Origin: Lutraria lutraria
Taxonomy: Eukaryota > Mollusca > Bivalvia > Venerida > Mactridae
DNA length: 64,000 nt
Direction of reading: 5' to 3'
Assembly: GCA_964023205.1 (NCBI GenBank)
Contig: OZ026848.1
Location: 5,818,501 to 5,882,500 of the forward strand
Shown here: positions 1 to 12,111 of the stretch, one piece after another
Position numbering within the stretch: the stretch's first letter is position 1
How the letters are laid out: each line of letters begins with the position of its first letter
Made by a program: the position numbers and the translations under genes
The notes under the pieces: generated by a model
Told to the model about the DNA's origin: nothing
The model's input: the letters and a program-made list of their open reading frames with translations, nothing else
The model's database searches: none

Positions 1-457
1 GGAATAAAGCTATCATAAAGATGTACTGTTTGCCCTTCCATGGTATGACCAGGACAGATTTCCATGTTATGCAATATAAAAACTTGCCCAACTATCCACA
101 GTGCATAGCCATATACCATAAAGCGTAACAGAACTCTCTCGGAATACAATGGTAGTACACTACGTCATCGCGCACCTGCTAATTGATATCTCCCGGGACC
201 TTCTATTTGTAAACATCATCTCTCGACTCACAGGTACAGCTGTACTTGCTATGACGTTGTGAATAAAGTTAGAATGTAGTTAGAATCTTTGATCAAGGCC
301 TGAAAACGGAATCAAGGTTTTGCTTTTTTGTGTGTGACCATTCAGAAAAATACTTTATCCCGTTTTCACGCCTAGATGAGACATTGACATCATGAACTGT
401 TTTTACAATTCGTTTAGTTACAATAGCCATTCCTTGGCGCTCATCCCTTAAGTCCTA

Positions 458-495
<38 letters not shown>

Positions 496-1092
496 CAAAT
501 ACTTTCTAACGTGGCTCACTTCCACTCCAAATCACAAACAAAGAACAAGTACAATCACAACCCTCCTTAAAACCAAATCTCAAACAAACAGAGGAACCAC
601 AAACAAAAAACCCATACATACAAAATCATTAGCCCTTTCTGTAACAAATAAATACTTTTAGCCCTTTTGCGTATTAAGTAGATATGTTTAGAGAATTCTT
701 AAAGATGAAAATGTAGATTTGAGCGGACTGTAAACAGAATTTAGTAGATTCATGCCCCCAAACATGTGCAAAAATAGCTCATTGACGATTAATATATGTA
801 TGCATTATTTTCTAGAATTGATATATTAATTTTGAACTTTTTAAAAAGATTGTCCCTGTGCTAAAAAACTATTGATCCAAAAATAACGAATACTTTATGA
901 ACCTTGTTCTTACAACACCTGTTATTGATATTAGTCAAATTTGTCTGAAATTTGAGCTTTAGTCTTCCGATATCGTAATCCATTATGGTCAAAAAGAAAA
1001 CATAACTCAAATAAAGTTGCTACGCGTTTCGTTATGTACTTCCTCAGGCAACTAGTATAATTATTGGAATGATGGTAAACATATGTATGACG
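1..1092. other. Gene-free stretch with a poly(A) run
   Basis: No supported exon is visible. About 29 consecutive A residues lie at 461-489 directly after an AATAAA-like context, which could be the tail of an old retroposed copy on the plus strand, but no recognisable body precedes it. At 1019-1051 the minus strand reads CTGAGGA...CGAAACGCG, downstream of the reverse transcriptase fragment in its own orientation, so it may belong to the same insertion. Confidence 0.4.
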
Positions 1093-1290
1093 TCATGACG
1101 TCATAACATATGACATCACAACGTCAAAAAGTGACGAGATATCATAATTCGAAGCATCAAGTGTGGAGTCATCGACGTACAAGTCAATGTCACTTCCCGA
1201 TAGCCCGGGCACTATATCATTTATGTAAATATGGAACCGAATAGGTCCAAGTTCAGACCACTGAGGAACACCAGATTTAATGCAATGTTA
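1093..1290 (-). pseudogene. LINE-type reverse transcriptase fragment
   Basis: Read on the minus strand, this segment holds a short stretch of non-LTR retrotransposon reverse transcriptase. It begins with GVPQW (family form GVPQG), then LGPIRFHIYINDI (family LGPxLFxIYINDI), and after about 16 residues reaches YVDDST, matching the catalytic (Y/F)xDD box of the palm. The frame stops at a TGA (1093-1095) some 20 residues later. Only about 60 residues survive, so fingers, thumb and endonuclease parts are missing, and the G of the GVPQG motif is W. It is therefore a dead 5'- and 3'-truncated relic. The subfamily (Jockey, CR1 or similar) cannot be set from this length. Motif order and spacing make the RT call fairly safe. 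Confidence 0.8.
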
Positions 1291-1514
1291 AATTGGTATG
1301 AAGTTGCTATTTATAAAGATTTGTGTTCGGATGGTTAAGTTAGGGGAAAAGTGTGATTGTTTTTGTAAAAAAATGTAAAAAACATATCTTCAGCTATTGA
1401 AAACTAGTATATTCATCAGGTGTAGATATACCAACTATTAGCCAACGTGTTGTTTTTAATGAATAAATAAATTATTCAAGTAAACAAACCAGGTGCAGTA
1501 CGTATTTATATATG

Positions 1515-1600
1515 CCCCTTGTATCAAATTATGCGGCGGCTTATAGTGATTGCATTGTCTGTCTGTTCGAGATTAAGTCACACCGCCAACGGGGACATAT
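1515..1600 (+). repeat. Bivalve dispersed repeat fragment
   Basis: The string 'atgcggcggcttatagtgattgcattgtctgtctg' (split here as atgcggcggcttatag + tgattgcattgtctgtctg) resembles the start of an abundant bivalve repeat recalled as 'ggcatatagtgattg...gtccgtc'. Only the first part is present. Boundaries are approximate and the family link is from memory. Confidence 0.4.
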
Positions 1601-2640
1601 GCTTTTTGACCACAGTTTGTTTTTTATTGGTTTTGCTGTGTTGGTAACCATTCGTAAATGCAATTACGTCATGGCCACATGAAGAAGACTTCAGTTGGGA
1701 TTGGTCTGTGATGTTTCCGGGAATAAATATATGTAGTCACTTTCGAAATCCGACTTAACAGAGGCAAACATTAATAATATTTAAATCACTTTATTGTGAA
1801 CTAACGATTTAAAAGCAAGATAAATGACATTATTATACATGAATTGTAAACAATTTTATTGGCACATGTTACCAAGTTGTATGCCATTTTTTCGTGCGCG
1901 TCTTGCAAGCAAGAAGCGAAACGTGAACATTTGCGATTATGTGTTACAGGAAGTAGTTATAAAAGACATTTGTATAGCACAAACTACGCAGTAATTGCAC
2001 AATATCGTCTCGTCGCAAGATAGAAAACCATTATCTTCGTTTCAAAGTAGAAATGGAAATAGATAATGACAAAAGTATCATTGCTAGAATAAAATATGAT
2101 GCTTACGTGATGTTGGCATGTGTTATCCACCGATTTATTGTGTATTTAATACTACAAGAGGGAGTTAGTTTACGGTGGCATACTGTCGTCTACAGTTTTA
2201 GATGATTATAACACATATTCACGCAAACTTAAAATCTCGTCATAAATTTCTACATTATTATTAACGGAATACAAAGATTCTTTGAAAATGCAACACGATT
2301 TTAGATTTATAAAATTATGCTCATTGTAAATTTCTACTAAATTGTTAACATTGTACAAAGCTACATTGAAAATGAAACACACTTTTTTTAGATTTACATA
2401 TCTTGAAATATAAAATTACGGAACTTTGAACTGACGTGAAAGATGTGCTTATGTCATTGTTGTTCCAAGCACAAAGTCGTGAATATTTATCAGAATAGAA
2501 CATTTATTAATTCACAGGCATTAAGCTCATCGCCATATAAAAATTATATCAACATACAATATTATACTATTGTATGTTGTTTTACGGCCCATTCGACAAC
2601 TGAGGTCATTTCGGGGCCACCCCAGCAAGAGGGGAGATAA

Positions 2641-2886
2641 GGTACAGGAGAACGGGGCGTTTTTGTGTCCCTATTCTTATTTCGAATAGCTTTTCCTGGT
2701 ACTACTGTAAAGCACCGATACATGCCTCGCTGTTTTTCCTAAGATTTTTTAGTGACATTACTTGGCTCGGTAGTTTGGATGGGGATACTGAAAAGCGTCC
2801 CTGAGAAATTCAGTAGGCGGAGTCGAGATACGAACCAATGACATGTCGTTCAGTAGTCCAGCGCGTTACCACTAGACCACCGAACA
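2641..2886 (-). repeat. tRNA-derived SINE copy, reverse orientation
   Basis: On the minus strand the right end (about 2886 to 2826) reads like a degraded tRNA head: an A-box-like 'ggtctagtggtaacgcg', then 'ctggactactgaacgacatg', then a B-box-like 'ttggttcgtatc'. These are the internal RNA polymerase III promoter boxes. The tail would run leftward to about 2641. A separate B-box-like string (ggttcgaatcac, 3012-3023, plus strand) follows nearby and may be a second, opposite fragment. Confidence 0.5.
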
Positions 2887-3050
2887 TCCCTACAAAATTA
2901 ATCAAATACATGCATGCAAAAAATGGCAAAATACAATACAATACAAATCAGATTATAGTGGATAATCAAACACTTTATAACAAAGTACGTGTATATCAAT
3001 TACAGGTTGAGGGTTCGAATCACGTCAGTGGCGGACTTTGACCGGAAACT

Positions 3051-4211
3051 TCAAAGTCCCTTCTTTTGTCGCGTTGAACAATAGTAGAACATTCGACGAT
3101 GACAACATTGTCAAACCTAACGACATATTAAAATGTTCCGTTTCTTTATGGTTAACTTAAATTCCAAAGCTGATTGGAATTATTTGGGATGATGTCAGGA
3201 AGAAAGACAAGCACCGACTACGCAGTCGGCGATTCACACAACATGCTCCATTGATTCAGAAAATTAAAAAAATTGACATTTGTACAATCTATTTTCATGT
3301 TTGTGAAGTAGGCGGCCTGGTGGCCTGAAATTGGCGGCCTAGAATATTGAACACCCAATCGCCCAGACAGGTATCAGAATCATGTTCTACAAGCATTAGA
3401 AACTATTTTGGAAGGAAAATTCGCAGAATTTCACTTCATCATAGTTACGCCGCTAGGCCGCCAACTTCACAAACACATTTTTTTCAGATAGTTTGAGACA
3501 GAAATGTCAATCATCTAAAAGTTTTGCTAAGATTTATTTTTCGGGAGTTTAGTGAAACTGTTTCAAGACTAAAGAATTTCCGTGGTCTATCTAATTAACC
3601 AGCATACAGTGGTATAATGTTGTTTTTGGAGGGGAGGGGGGGGGGGGGGGTAAAGGAGATTGCAACTCTACTAAACAAGTAAATCTAAAATATTATATCC
3701 ATTGACTCCAGAGGCACGAATACGGGAGCTGATTCACAACCGATTACACAGAAGTAACCTCAATCTTTCAGAGCAAACCTTCTTACATTCAATTATATCT
3801 GCTCTGTCAAACATACGGTCGGCATATCATTTCTACAACAGCATAGCTCAATTTATTTGGCAATATTGTGATTGTGGTATCATTTATTTGTCTCGATGAG
3901 CTCTTAACAATGAGCATACTTATATGCTTCTAGATTAGCACTAAAAAGTTTTAACCCAAATTCCACAAACCCGTAACTTGCTTTTTACGCCAAAGTTCAA
4001 AACTACAAATGCGATTTTCTCAAAATTGGAAAAGATGACAAACAGGTTCGTAGGAATAAGCCGCAACGAAACGACGCTTTTCATGATTCACAAAGATACT
4101 GGAAAGTCGATTGATTTTGCTGAATATACCTAAGACTGGTCTGCAGTTACGTCGATGACTTAAACTTGAAGGACCATTATATTACAAATGTATATATCTT
4201 TAAGATATTAG
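3051..4211. other. Gene-free stretch with a G-tract
   Basis: No supported gene. The only notable feature is a G-rich run at about 3628-3650, with 15 consecutive G at its end, which could form a G-quadruplex or be a simple-sequence tract. Two short strings at 3309-3345 and 3450-3470 (ggcggcctggtggcc; gctaggccgccaacttcac) are partly complementary and may be remnants of an inverted-repeat element. Confidence 0.35.
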
Positions 4212-4213
4212 TA

Positions 4214-4399
4214 CTGTAGAATCAATAATTTTCGTTGAGGATTTAACTTCGTGGATTTCGTGGGCCGTATCATCCACGAAATCAAATCCAGATAAGGTAT
4301 TTTTCAAAAATCAAAATCCACGAATTTATGTCCCCATGAAATAGCCATTCTGGTAAAAACAACAAAAATTGAGACCAACGAAAATAAATGAACATACAG
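4214..4399. mobile_element. MITE with TA target-site duplication
   Basis: A 186-bp non-coding element has imperfect terminal inverted repeats: left ctgtagaatcaataatttt continuing cgttg, right (reverse complement) ctgtatgttcatttatttt continuing cgttg. TA dinucleotides flank both ends (4212-4213 and 4400-4401), as expected for Tc1/mariner-superfamily transposition. The interior contains short palindromic 'cacgaa / ttcgtg' strings. There is no transposase, so it is non-autonomous. Confidence 0.6.
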
Positions 4400-5049
4400 T
4401 ATTTGACAATACTTACATAAAACGAGTTATAACAATTATATCTAATTCGCATGTGCTCTTTATTATTAATCATTATACGCTGACGAATACAATTACAGTC
4501 GTTGTCATCTATAATAATTCAGAAATATATCGTTGTCATCTATTGTACGTAATAACGTAATTTGACAATATCTAAAAAAGTTATTGATTATTTTTCCGAC
4601 TTCAACAGTCAATCATATAATTCGCAAATGATGTTTTCAGCCTATCTTTTTTTGCATTACAGTACAATAAATACTGTTTAGACTCTAACGTGAATCACCA
4701 AAAATTATCATACAGGATTTAGTACAAAAAGATATATTCAGGTACATGATTAGTCATTGTTCAAATCACATATTACGTTCCTGTCAATTACTCCCTTTTA
4801 CTATTATTACAGTTAATGCTGAACAAGTTATTTCAATAGATGTTTAATAAACAGTAATCAGTTTGAAAGCTCTCCAACTAAGCACGTCGTAAAATTGTTT
4901 AATTATGTCCTATGTGGTGAATGCTTCATACAGTCCCATCCCATGTTCACTTTTACTATTCATTTGATCTATAGATATTTCATTATCTCAATACTAACAA
5001 AAAAGCAGTTGAAGCCGATCTAACAGCGATTTCTAATAGCTTTGATAAT

Positions 5050-5285
5050 TAACAGTGAAGCATGACAAGTGTCATACTATTTTCATTTTACGGTGAATTC
5101 CGGTCTGATGTCATTTACCGGAGGTAAATAAATGTATTTCCGGTCAGGCTTTGGAAACTGGCAGTCGTCCATAATAGCGGGAATCAAACATCAAACATTT
5201 ATATAGACGCTAACTTTGCATTGAAATTGGATATCTATTCTTTCAATCAAACAACATCCGTTTAGGATGATGATTTTATGGTCCT
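5050..5285 (+). repeat. Dispersed 'ccggtctgatgtca' repeat, copy 1
   Basis: This copy matches 19612-19858 in the same order: gacaagtgtcat, tattttcat, a ttccggt...accgg(a)...gtaaataaatgta block, ttccggt, then gaaattggatat and tttcaatcaaa. The conserved core is an inverted pair of Ets-like CCGGAA/TTCCGG strings around 'gtaaataaatgta'. No open reading frame is present. The type of element is unknown. Confidence 0.5.
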
Positions 5286-5289
5286 GACA

Positions 5290-8200
5290 TTACATTACGA
5301 TTTTTGATTTACCATTTTTAAAGTGGGTTTTGAAATAAAGCGATGTGAACATTCATATCTCGCTCAGATTTTGTGACAAGCTACGAAGATTTACGTTATT
5401 CAAAAACTTAGAAAACTTTATTCAGAAAAACACTTCTTCAGTGGTGTGGCATTATACGTGTACAAACGGAAACATTAATATCACAGGTAAATATGATTTT
5501 ATTATATCATTTAATTAATAAAACGTTATGGTATGGTTGTAAACAAACAACTAGATTACCTTGTCGCATACCGAGTGTTCGGCGATGATAAACAAGAGGT
5601 TACATATAAGAGTGAATGTTTTTTCAGTATTCTGATGGTATCTTTGACAGAGAATTATTATGACAATATCCAGGCGTCAAGAAGTTTACGGGATGTTTTC
5701 TCCTAAAATGATAAATGACAATATTGCTAATGAATTAGATATAAAGAAACTTGTTTACTTTGAAGACTAGTATCTGTTTTTGTCATACTGACTCTGATCA
5801 GTTTTGTAGGAACCAATACGTGAAATGGTAATTTCTATCCTCAGGCATCATTCAATAGGTTTAAACGTCATTCATTGAAAACATTTACAATTTTCTAGAG
5901 ACAAACAACAGTAACGAATATATTTCTGTCTTTTGATTATATGGTCTTTGACTGCATATATTGCGTTAACAATTAGGTTATACCTAAGATCCTCCGACCC
6001 AAAAGACACCTAAAACGATATAGCCAAAAAGCTTCGTTCAGTATTTCAGCTTTTAGTTTTTTAGCAAAGACATACAGATAATTTTAATAAAAAAGAATGA
6101 ATTACCTACCTACCTATTCATTTTTAACCTGAAACTTCTCAACTTACGGATCATAATCGACATGTTTGCCAAATTTTCACTGAAGGGGTTAGACCTGATG
6201 CCAACGGTGTTCCGACGAACCCGGATCGCCCCCTTGCAAGTTCAGTGTTCTAACAACTGCACTAAGTTACTATAATAATGATACTATGTCTGCTATTTCA
6301 ATGTTGTCACCTCAGTTATAAACAACATCTGGTGATAACACCAATGATGTTTTGCATTTTATGATTACGACATTACGAGACGGTTTACGTTATTATAACA
6401 TCCAAATATAACAAATACCATTGTCATGTGACGTGTCGCAACATGAAGGTGTCATACAGGAAGTAGACCAACTGTTACGCTACCTTCTTCTGTTGCTGAC
6501 GCGTGTCGGCTAGATAGGTAAAATAAACACCATGTCTTACCAGCAGTCATTCAGCTAACGTTATAAAAGTAGCAACATAAAACCGTTGTTGTTTATGCCT
6601 GTATTCCGTAAACATATTTACAACAGCAATACTTCAGAATAAATCAGAAATTGTTTACTAGAATTACGGTGTTATATTTAGCACAATGTAACCTGGTAGA
6701 GTAAAGCCGGGTTACATGCTTACAGAGCACCTGAAGAGAACATTACTAATACATCCAAATAATCTTTGTTTTAGAATCATTATTTGGTCTAGTAGTTATG
6801 TATTTCTAAAATTTTATGTTGAAGTCAGTTTGTTTGTGTAAATTTTCAAGCCCCTTTACACTTTAACACAGGGTAAATAATTGATAATTCGTACGTCAAC
6901 AATTGAAACTCTATGTTGAAATGACACACAGACTGAAGTGTTCATTTTGAAAACAGGATAAAGAAGTGTAATGTAAGATATTTTGGGCTCAATGAAATTA
7001 TGACTGCAGGATTTAGACAAAGGATCTTTTGGTCCTTAATTCAGTGTCCTGAACTGGACCACCACACCATTTGTAGGCTTGATTACTGATTGAAAACGTT
7101 TACTATCTAATTCAGTCTGGAGACGTTACTTAAAAATGTTCAGTTTAGTTAAAGACGAGTATTCTATCAGTACCACAATGCCACCAACTGATGAAACTGG
7201 TTATACATGTATTTCTATTTAGTGATATATATGGGAATAATTATCCTTTCGTGTAGCTTATAATTGTTTGCTTGCTTCACATAGACATACTGGTCCATGG
7301 ACACAGAACAGGAGTTCGCATACAAGGACTGATATCAATCGTAACAACTCGGGCATTTCCGTAACTAAGAATAACACCTCATACGTAAGTGTAGGGTTAC
7401 AAATTTTGGTTATGCGGTTTCCGGTGACTACTTTTTCAACACTAGGTTCTCGATTTCAAGAATTATTCTCGGAATGATAGACTTTCAGTTTTAATCGTTC
7501 GCGATTGATAAAATTGGCATCAAGTTCCCACAGGAACAAGTTGTTTCTATTGTTGGATGATCAGGACCAGCCATGATGGAAAGTAGCTCGTGAGCAACAA
7601 CAAAATGGCGACCTGCCTGTTATATCCGTTGAATTTACTTTCGACAAACGTCGAGGAGTTCCGATTGGACGTTTTGATATGATGCGATCTATCTTAGATT
7701 CGTCAAATGGTTTGTTTGATGTTTACCAAATATGAATACTGCGGTATCGTTGTTATCCGCGCAGGATTAATTTGTTCTCATTTCTTACAGAGTCCAATGC
7801 GTGCTTTTACAATCGCGCAAATAGTATCGTTCTCTCGTGATGTTTAAGACAGTTTAAACTGAAATTTAAAATGCGCAAATTTAAAATCGCGTGAAAATAA
7901 TTTTTTGCGGCGCGAAAACTCATTGACTATCTCCACAGTTATATGTCAACATTTCGATGCCAAGGATTTCCATCAAATATGGTCTGAAAATTCTATTATA
8001 ACACCATAACACATTAAAGAAACTTTCACCCTCAGGATTGATGTCTTTATCTTGATAGAAGCGCATAAATTATCCATAGAGAAAGAAATACTAGTTAAAT
8101 GAAATGATATACAAACAAAAGGACATAGTTAAAACATCAAAGCCCTTGTTACATAAAGACATGTTGTCACTCATATTGACCGTTTGATGTACGAGTAAAC

Positions 8201-9936
8201 TAGCTATGACAAAATAGACAATTTCTGTTTGTCTTTAAACTTAAGACTGTTTCTGCCTATGCTGGACTAGCAGGTGCATTTACAAAGCAATGATTCCCCC
8301 TGGAATATTACGATTGCATGCAGACTGCGCGGATATTATGTCTTGAAAGTTGATATTCATTCCAAAACTCTACTTTTATGTACATAGTCATTACATCTGA
8401 ATAAGCTAAGTCCCACGCGTCTCGTTATTCGTTAAACATAATATTACACAATTTTACTTACCCCATATATCACTTTTCTGAGACGTAGCAAATGTTCAAC
8501 TTAGACAATTCTGAAAACATTGCCCCGACATTACTTTTCTTGACAAAAATTAGTTATTTATGCTAGCTTTTAATATTCAGTATAAGCATATGACGTTAAC
8601 AATAGACGGTTGCCGAATTTAAAACCACTGTTTAAAGTTTGGATATTTAAATGATGATTGGTTGATTTATGTACAGCCAAACTTGAGTCAGTGGCCACCC
8701 CCGAAAAAGGCTTCCCTGTGAATAAAGGCCATTCTTTTAAAACCCGATACTAGTATTTGCTTAAGAACAAAAAGACCTCTGAATAATTGTCACCTGTCTA
8801 TATATCCAATAACAGCCTTATTTCTGTTGTTGTAAGTCACTGGAAATACTTAAAATGCATATTAAAATTGATTTATCACTTGTCATAGGTACATCAGATG
8901 TACACACAAAATGTTTTTGAAATCTAACGAAAATTACTAAAATAGTTTGCATGGAGCATAACTATGTAGTTGAATAAATTGCTGTTTACATGATTTTTAA
9001 TCTAAACATGTCATCAACTACTTACCAGATAATTAGTTAAAAGTTCAGAGTTGAAAGTAGCCACTCTTAGAGAAAAAGATAGACCAATCACATACAATGA
9101 ATCCGTTGAATGAATCACGCAATATACTAATTACCTTTAATTCATCTGTAACTATGTGCAATGGGAGTATGTCGTGCTGGTCATGAATTATGTGATTAAA
9201 CAGAAAAAGGAACATCAATAAATAGTCACGTAAATCAAAATTGAGACTAATTTTTATGTGAATTTAAATGACCAGACGTCTAAATAAAGCGAAGCTGCAA
9301 AACCAATTATACGATGCTACTACGACTTGAATCCTCAATGAAAAAACTAACAAGAAATATTTTTAGATCCAACATCCATAATTGTGGAAATACCACGTAT
9401 TTCATATATAATTACACTATCCTTATATAGTGTACAGTCCTAAGATATTATCATTATGTACAGAAAGTCCTAACACTTAGGCATGATGAACAGTCCCCAA
9501 ACATAATTATATGTCCAAAAACTATTTTGTCAGCATTTCTGTACAAAGCTTCCCACACAAATAGTGCCTTCAGTGCTTTGGTTATATTTATATTCGTTGT
9601 AACAAGTTACTCGTGGTTGGTTGTTATGTAACACGGTATTTATGGTGATTACAATAATTGTTATTTTGTTGTTCGTTCCATTTATGTTGACACTATCTAA
9701 GACTTTTGCTTTACTCTACAACACGTTTTTATAAGCTTCGCGATTTCAAGCGAAAGCTAGTTTTACGGGAATTTCACCGGAGATTGAAAAATTCCGGAGG
9801 AGGCGAATTTCACAATCATGTTCTCAATACACACAAAGAATTGATAGACTTCAAACGAATGTGCTCTACTTGTTCATTTCACTGTGACACACTTTTCCCT
9901 GATTGATAAATATTGTTAAAGTAGCAAAGCGTGACG
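5290..9936. other. Gene-free stretch
   Basis: No exon with both splice context and coding character could be supported. A degraded tRNA-like segment is listed separately at 6205-6272. At 7840-7920 the string 'gcgcaaatttaaaatcgcg ... gcggcgcgaaaac' resembles repeat fragments seen in bivalves, but its ends are not definable. Confidence 0.35.
6205..6272 (-). repeat. tRNA-like SINE head fragment
   Basis: The reverse complement reads 'gtaacttagtgcagttgttagaaca', then 'ctgaacttgcaaggggg', then the B-box-like 'cgatccgggttcgtcgg' (6212-6230). The order A box, anticodon-like region, B box fits a tRNA-derived promoter. The cloverleaf is not intact and no tail is recognisable. Confidence 0.45.
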
Positions 9937-9941
9937 TAACC
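9937..9941. repeat. Left 5-bp target-site duplication (TAACC)
   Basis: TAACC lies directly left of the inverted-repeat terminus and is repeated at 12527-12531 directly right of the other terminus, so it marks the insertion site of the element at 9942-12526. Confidence 0.75.
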
Positions 9942-10402
9942 CAAGGCCTATAATCACGTGGTATATTGTTTTGATACTAAAGGGTCGAGACCAATGGCGA
10001 CGCACACAAATTCGCAGGTAAGTCGTATTTTTCGCCGAAAGTTCAAATGTTGCGATTTTTTCATGTAGCCCATGTTCCAGTCAGCAATTTTCCGAATCCA
10101 TCAGTACCAAAATTAGCATTGTTACTGTCGTAGTTTGTCCGAAGACCCTGCAGAGAAATTTGAAGTGGACAGACTTTTTCATTAAAATCTGTGGTACTAA
10201 ATGGGAACAAGTTATAAAATGACCATTTGTAGCCATATTTTATGGATTCAAGAACATATTATCATAACGTAAGAGTTATCCAAGACCTATAGTATTAGTA
10301 CAACATTCTAAATGGAATATTATTTAGAAATGTGGAATAAACATGACAAAATAAAGAAATGTTACTATGTGGGAACCAGATTTTCATGATACTAAGGGGG
10401 AA
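9942..10402 (+). repeat. Left inverted-repeat arm with mini first exon
   Basis: The arm carries CACGTG at 9955-9960 and then the exon at 9994-10017 coding MATHTNSQ, which ends CAG|GTAAGT. It matches the right arm (12112-12526) almost base for base except for an extra block of about 46 bp near 10240-10290. Confidence 0.85.
9994..10017 (+). CDS. Candidate coding exon 1 of the element, plus strand
   Basis: ATG followed by seven codons (MATHTNSQ) ends exactly at CAG|GTAAGTCG, a near-ideal splice donor in phase 0. The next candidate exon is 10438-10505 (acceptor tttacag, donor ACAG|GTAAGT), which stays open across the junction for 22 codons (KREPIIVVWNMPLTFVTEQ...). Joining directly to the acceptor at 10731-10732 would meet a stop three codons later. 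So either the message is non-coding past that point, a different acceptor leads to the KSP frame, or translation begins later. The same exon is mirrored in the right arm. Confidence 0.45.
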
Positions 10403-10437
10403 CCAAATATACTCAAAATTATATTCTTCATTTACAG

Positions 10438-10505
10438 AAAAGAGAACCCATCATTGTCGTGTGGAATATGCCCTTAACTTTTGTTACTGAACAATTAACA
10501 AACAG
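10438..10505 (+). CDS. Candidate exon 2 of the element
   Basis: A 68-nt open exon lies just inside the left arm. A tttacag acceptor precedes it and GTAAGT follows. It continues the MATHTNSQ frame without a stop and ends in phase 2. No family is recognised. The precise splice signals on both sides are the main support. Confidence 0.4.
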
Positions 10506-10819
10506 GTAAGTACACGAATTACTTAAATCTTGTTTCTTGTAAGATTTCATGTAACTGTGTCAGATAACACACAAAAAAGACGCATCTGATTTTGAAATGA
10601 CGATAGTTATTGATTTAAAAAAAAGTTCTTTATCGTACAAACAAAACTTTGTGTTGGCTGTCTCCCCTTCCATTATGTGCATGTAAGTAGCAGCAATTTT
10701 AAATAGTCTACATCTTCTATATATTATTACAGATCATGACGAAGAAAAAGACTTATCATCGAAAGTATGTACATGTACGTCGAGAAAAGGTCGGCGCAAA
10801 GGCAATGTGATATAGGCAA

Positions 10820-11152
10820 GTGATTGATAATCGAAATACACAGAAACGACCATTAAAGCTGAAGTCTCCAATGAAGTCGCCATATCATCAGCTAAAGTCA
10901 GAATCACCAGCTGTTAAAAGAGCTAAGGCTAATCTTATATCGCTGTTAAAATCGCCATTCTGTCATCAGCGGCCAAAACCTCCCGACGTCAAAAGATTGA
11001 CTCCAATCTGGAAGTCTCCCTTCAAGTATCATCCGAAGATAGCATCACCTATAGCCAAAAAAACTGAAATCAGTGACAACTCAAAAGACGTCATATTGTT
11101 TGATGCTTGTAACCATTTCAATGGAAATATTATTGCATATTTGCCTTTATGA
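10820..11152 (+). CDS. Basic KSP-repeat protein segment in the element interior
   Basis: The open frame runs to a TGA at 11150-11152. Residues about 10-80 consist of three imperfect repeats of roughly 22-25 residues: MKSPYHQLKSESPAVKRAK, LKSPFCHQRPKPPDVKRLTP, and WKSPFKYHPKIASPIAKK. Each pairs a KSP(Y/F) start with a downstream proline-rich stretch and a V/IKR or AKK end. The segment is strongly basic and rich in S/P/K, like the SPKK-type DNA-binding tails of histone H1 and other chromatin proteins, and its base composition is richer in GC than its surroundings. A TGA lies just upstream in frame and no ATG precedes it, so it is more likely a downstream exon than a complete gene; possible acceptors are the AGs at 10814-10820. 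A poly(A)-signal-like AATAAA follows near 11270. Function unknown; a nuclear or DNA-binding role is an inference from composition alone. Confidence 0.5.
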   Translation: MIDNRNTQKRPLKLKSPMKSPYHQLKSESPAVKRAKANLISLLKSPFCHQRPKPPDVKRLTPIWKSPFKYHPKIASPIAKKTEISDNSKDVILFDACNHFNGNIIAYLPL

Positions 11153-11858
11153 AAACAATATTATGTGGTGAACTTATATTGTATAGGATTGTTGTCTGGA
11201 AATGTAAAAGCCTTGTAAAATGTTAATCGATATAAATTATGTAATATGTTTATCTCAGTCAATAAATCTAAAATTAAACTCTTGTTTATTCATACATAAC
11301 AAAGAAAATATGTGTAAATGTCTTTTTGTTCATTGTATGATATTTCGAGTAATGTCTATATTGATGTTATTGAATACGGTGTGTATGTGTCTATTTATCT
11401 TCTATGAAGCCCATAATAACACCGCTTGTGTTCAAAGACGTATTCGTTAGTGACAAAATGGTTTACCCGGCAAATGCCTGGCTAAGTACCTTATAGCATA
11501 ACCAATAAGATGTCAATATATTCATAATGTTTATTTTAATCGTTAATCACACAAATTATGATTATCACAGACTATTGGTATGATTTTGATATCAGAACAC
11601 ATTGTTTTGTAAATCACTCTAATCACATACATGTAGTTTAAAGCATAGTACAAATCATACGAAAAATCACAATATAACACAAAAATGATTCTGATTGTAT
11701 CCTACACAGTATGTTGTAAAACGTAGAGCATTGATGTTGGCTTATACGTGCATTAACTACGCAATATTTCTATATGTACTTAGTGATTAAATAAGAAAAT
11801 ATCTGGATAAGTAAAACTCAGTTTCGGTGATAAGACATCTTTCGAGGTAACATAAGAC

Positions 11859-12051
11859 CTACTTTAATTTTAACATCCAAAAATCTAATGGGGATTTAGA
11901 GTTATCATCAGGAGGAATAATGGCATTAATTAAATAAACATTTATTTTGAAATGTATTGGCATGACGTCTGCAGTGCCGACTGTATGCACTTTTGCAGCG
12001 GAAGTTATTTCCATGTAACATATATACCTGGTTGTTGTTTTCATCCATTGT
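11859..12051 (-). CDS. Candidate minus-strand exon(s) of the element
   Basis: On the minus strand a tttgttttcag acceptor precedes ACA ATG GAT GAA AAC AAC AAC CAG, followed by GTATAT (12051 to 12028). This is a 24-nt phase-0 micro-exon coding TMDENNNQ that would join in frame to the right-arm first exon. If it is not spliced, the frame reads on as VYMLHGNNFRCKSAYSRHC... to a TAA. A second overlapping frame (EITSAAKVHTVGTADVMPIH...) stays open to about 11859 and ends in a block shared with 35785-35950. Which frame, if any, is translated cannot be decided by eye. Confidence 0.3.
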
Positions 12052-12111
12052 CTGAAAACAAAGGGATAAATTCCCCTTTAGAAAGAATTTGGAAATACTG
12101 TGTACATGTAG

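Noticed and set aside
1019..1051. Possible hammerhead ribozyme core (CTGAGGA ... CGAAAC on the minus strand)
   Set aside because: Core boxes are present but stem II is only about 2 bp and no stem III hairpin with a cleavage-site triplet follows, so the fold is not supported.
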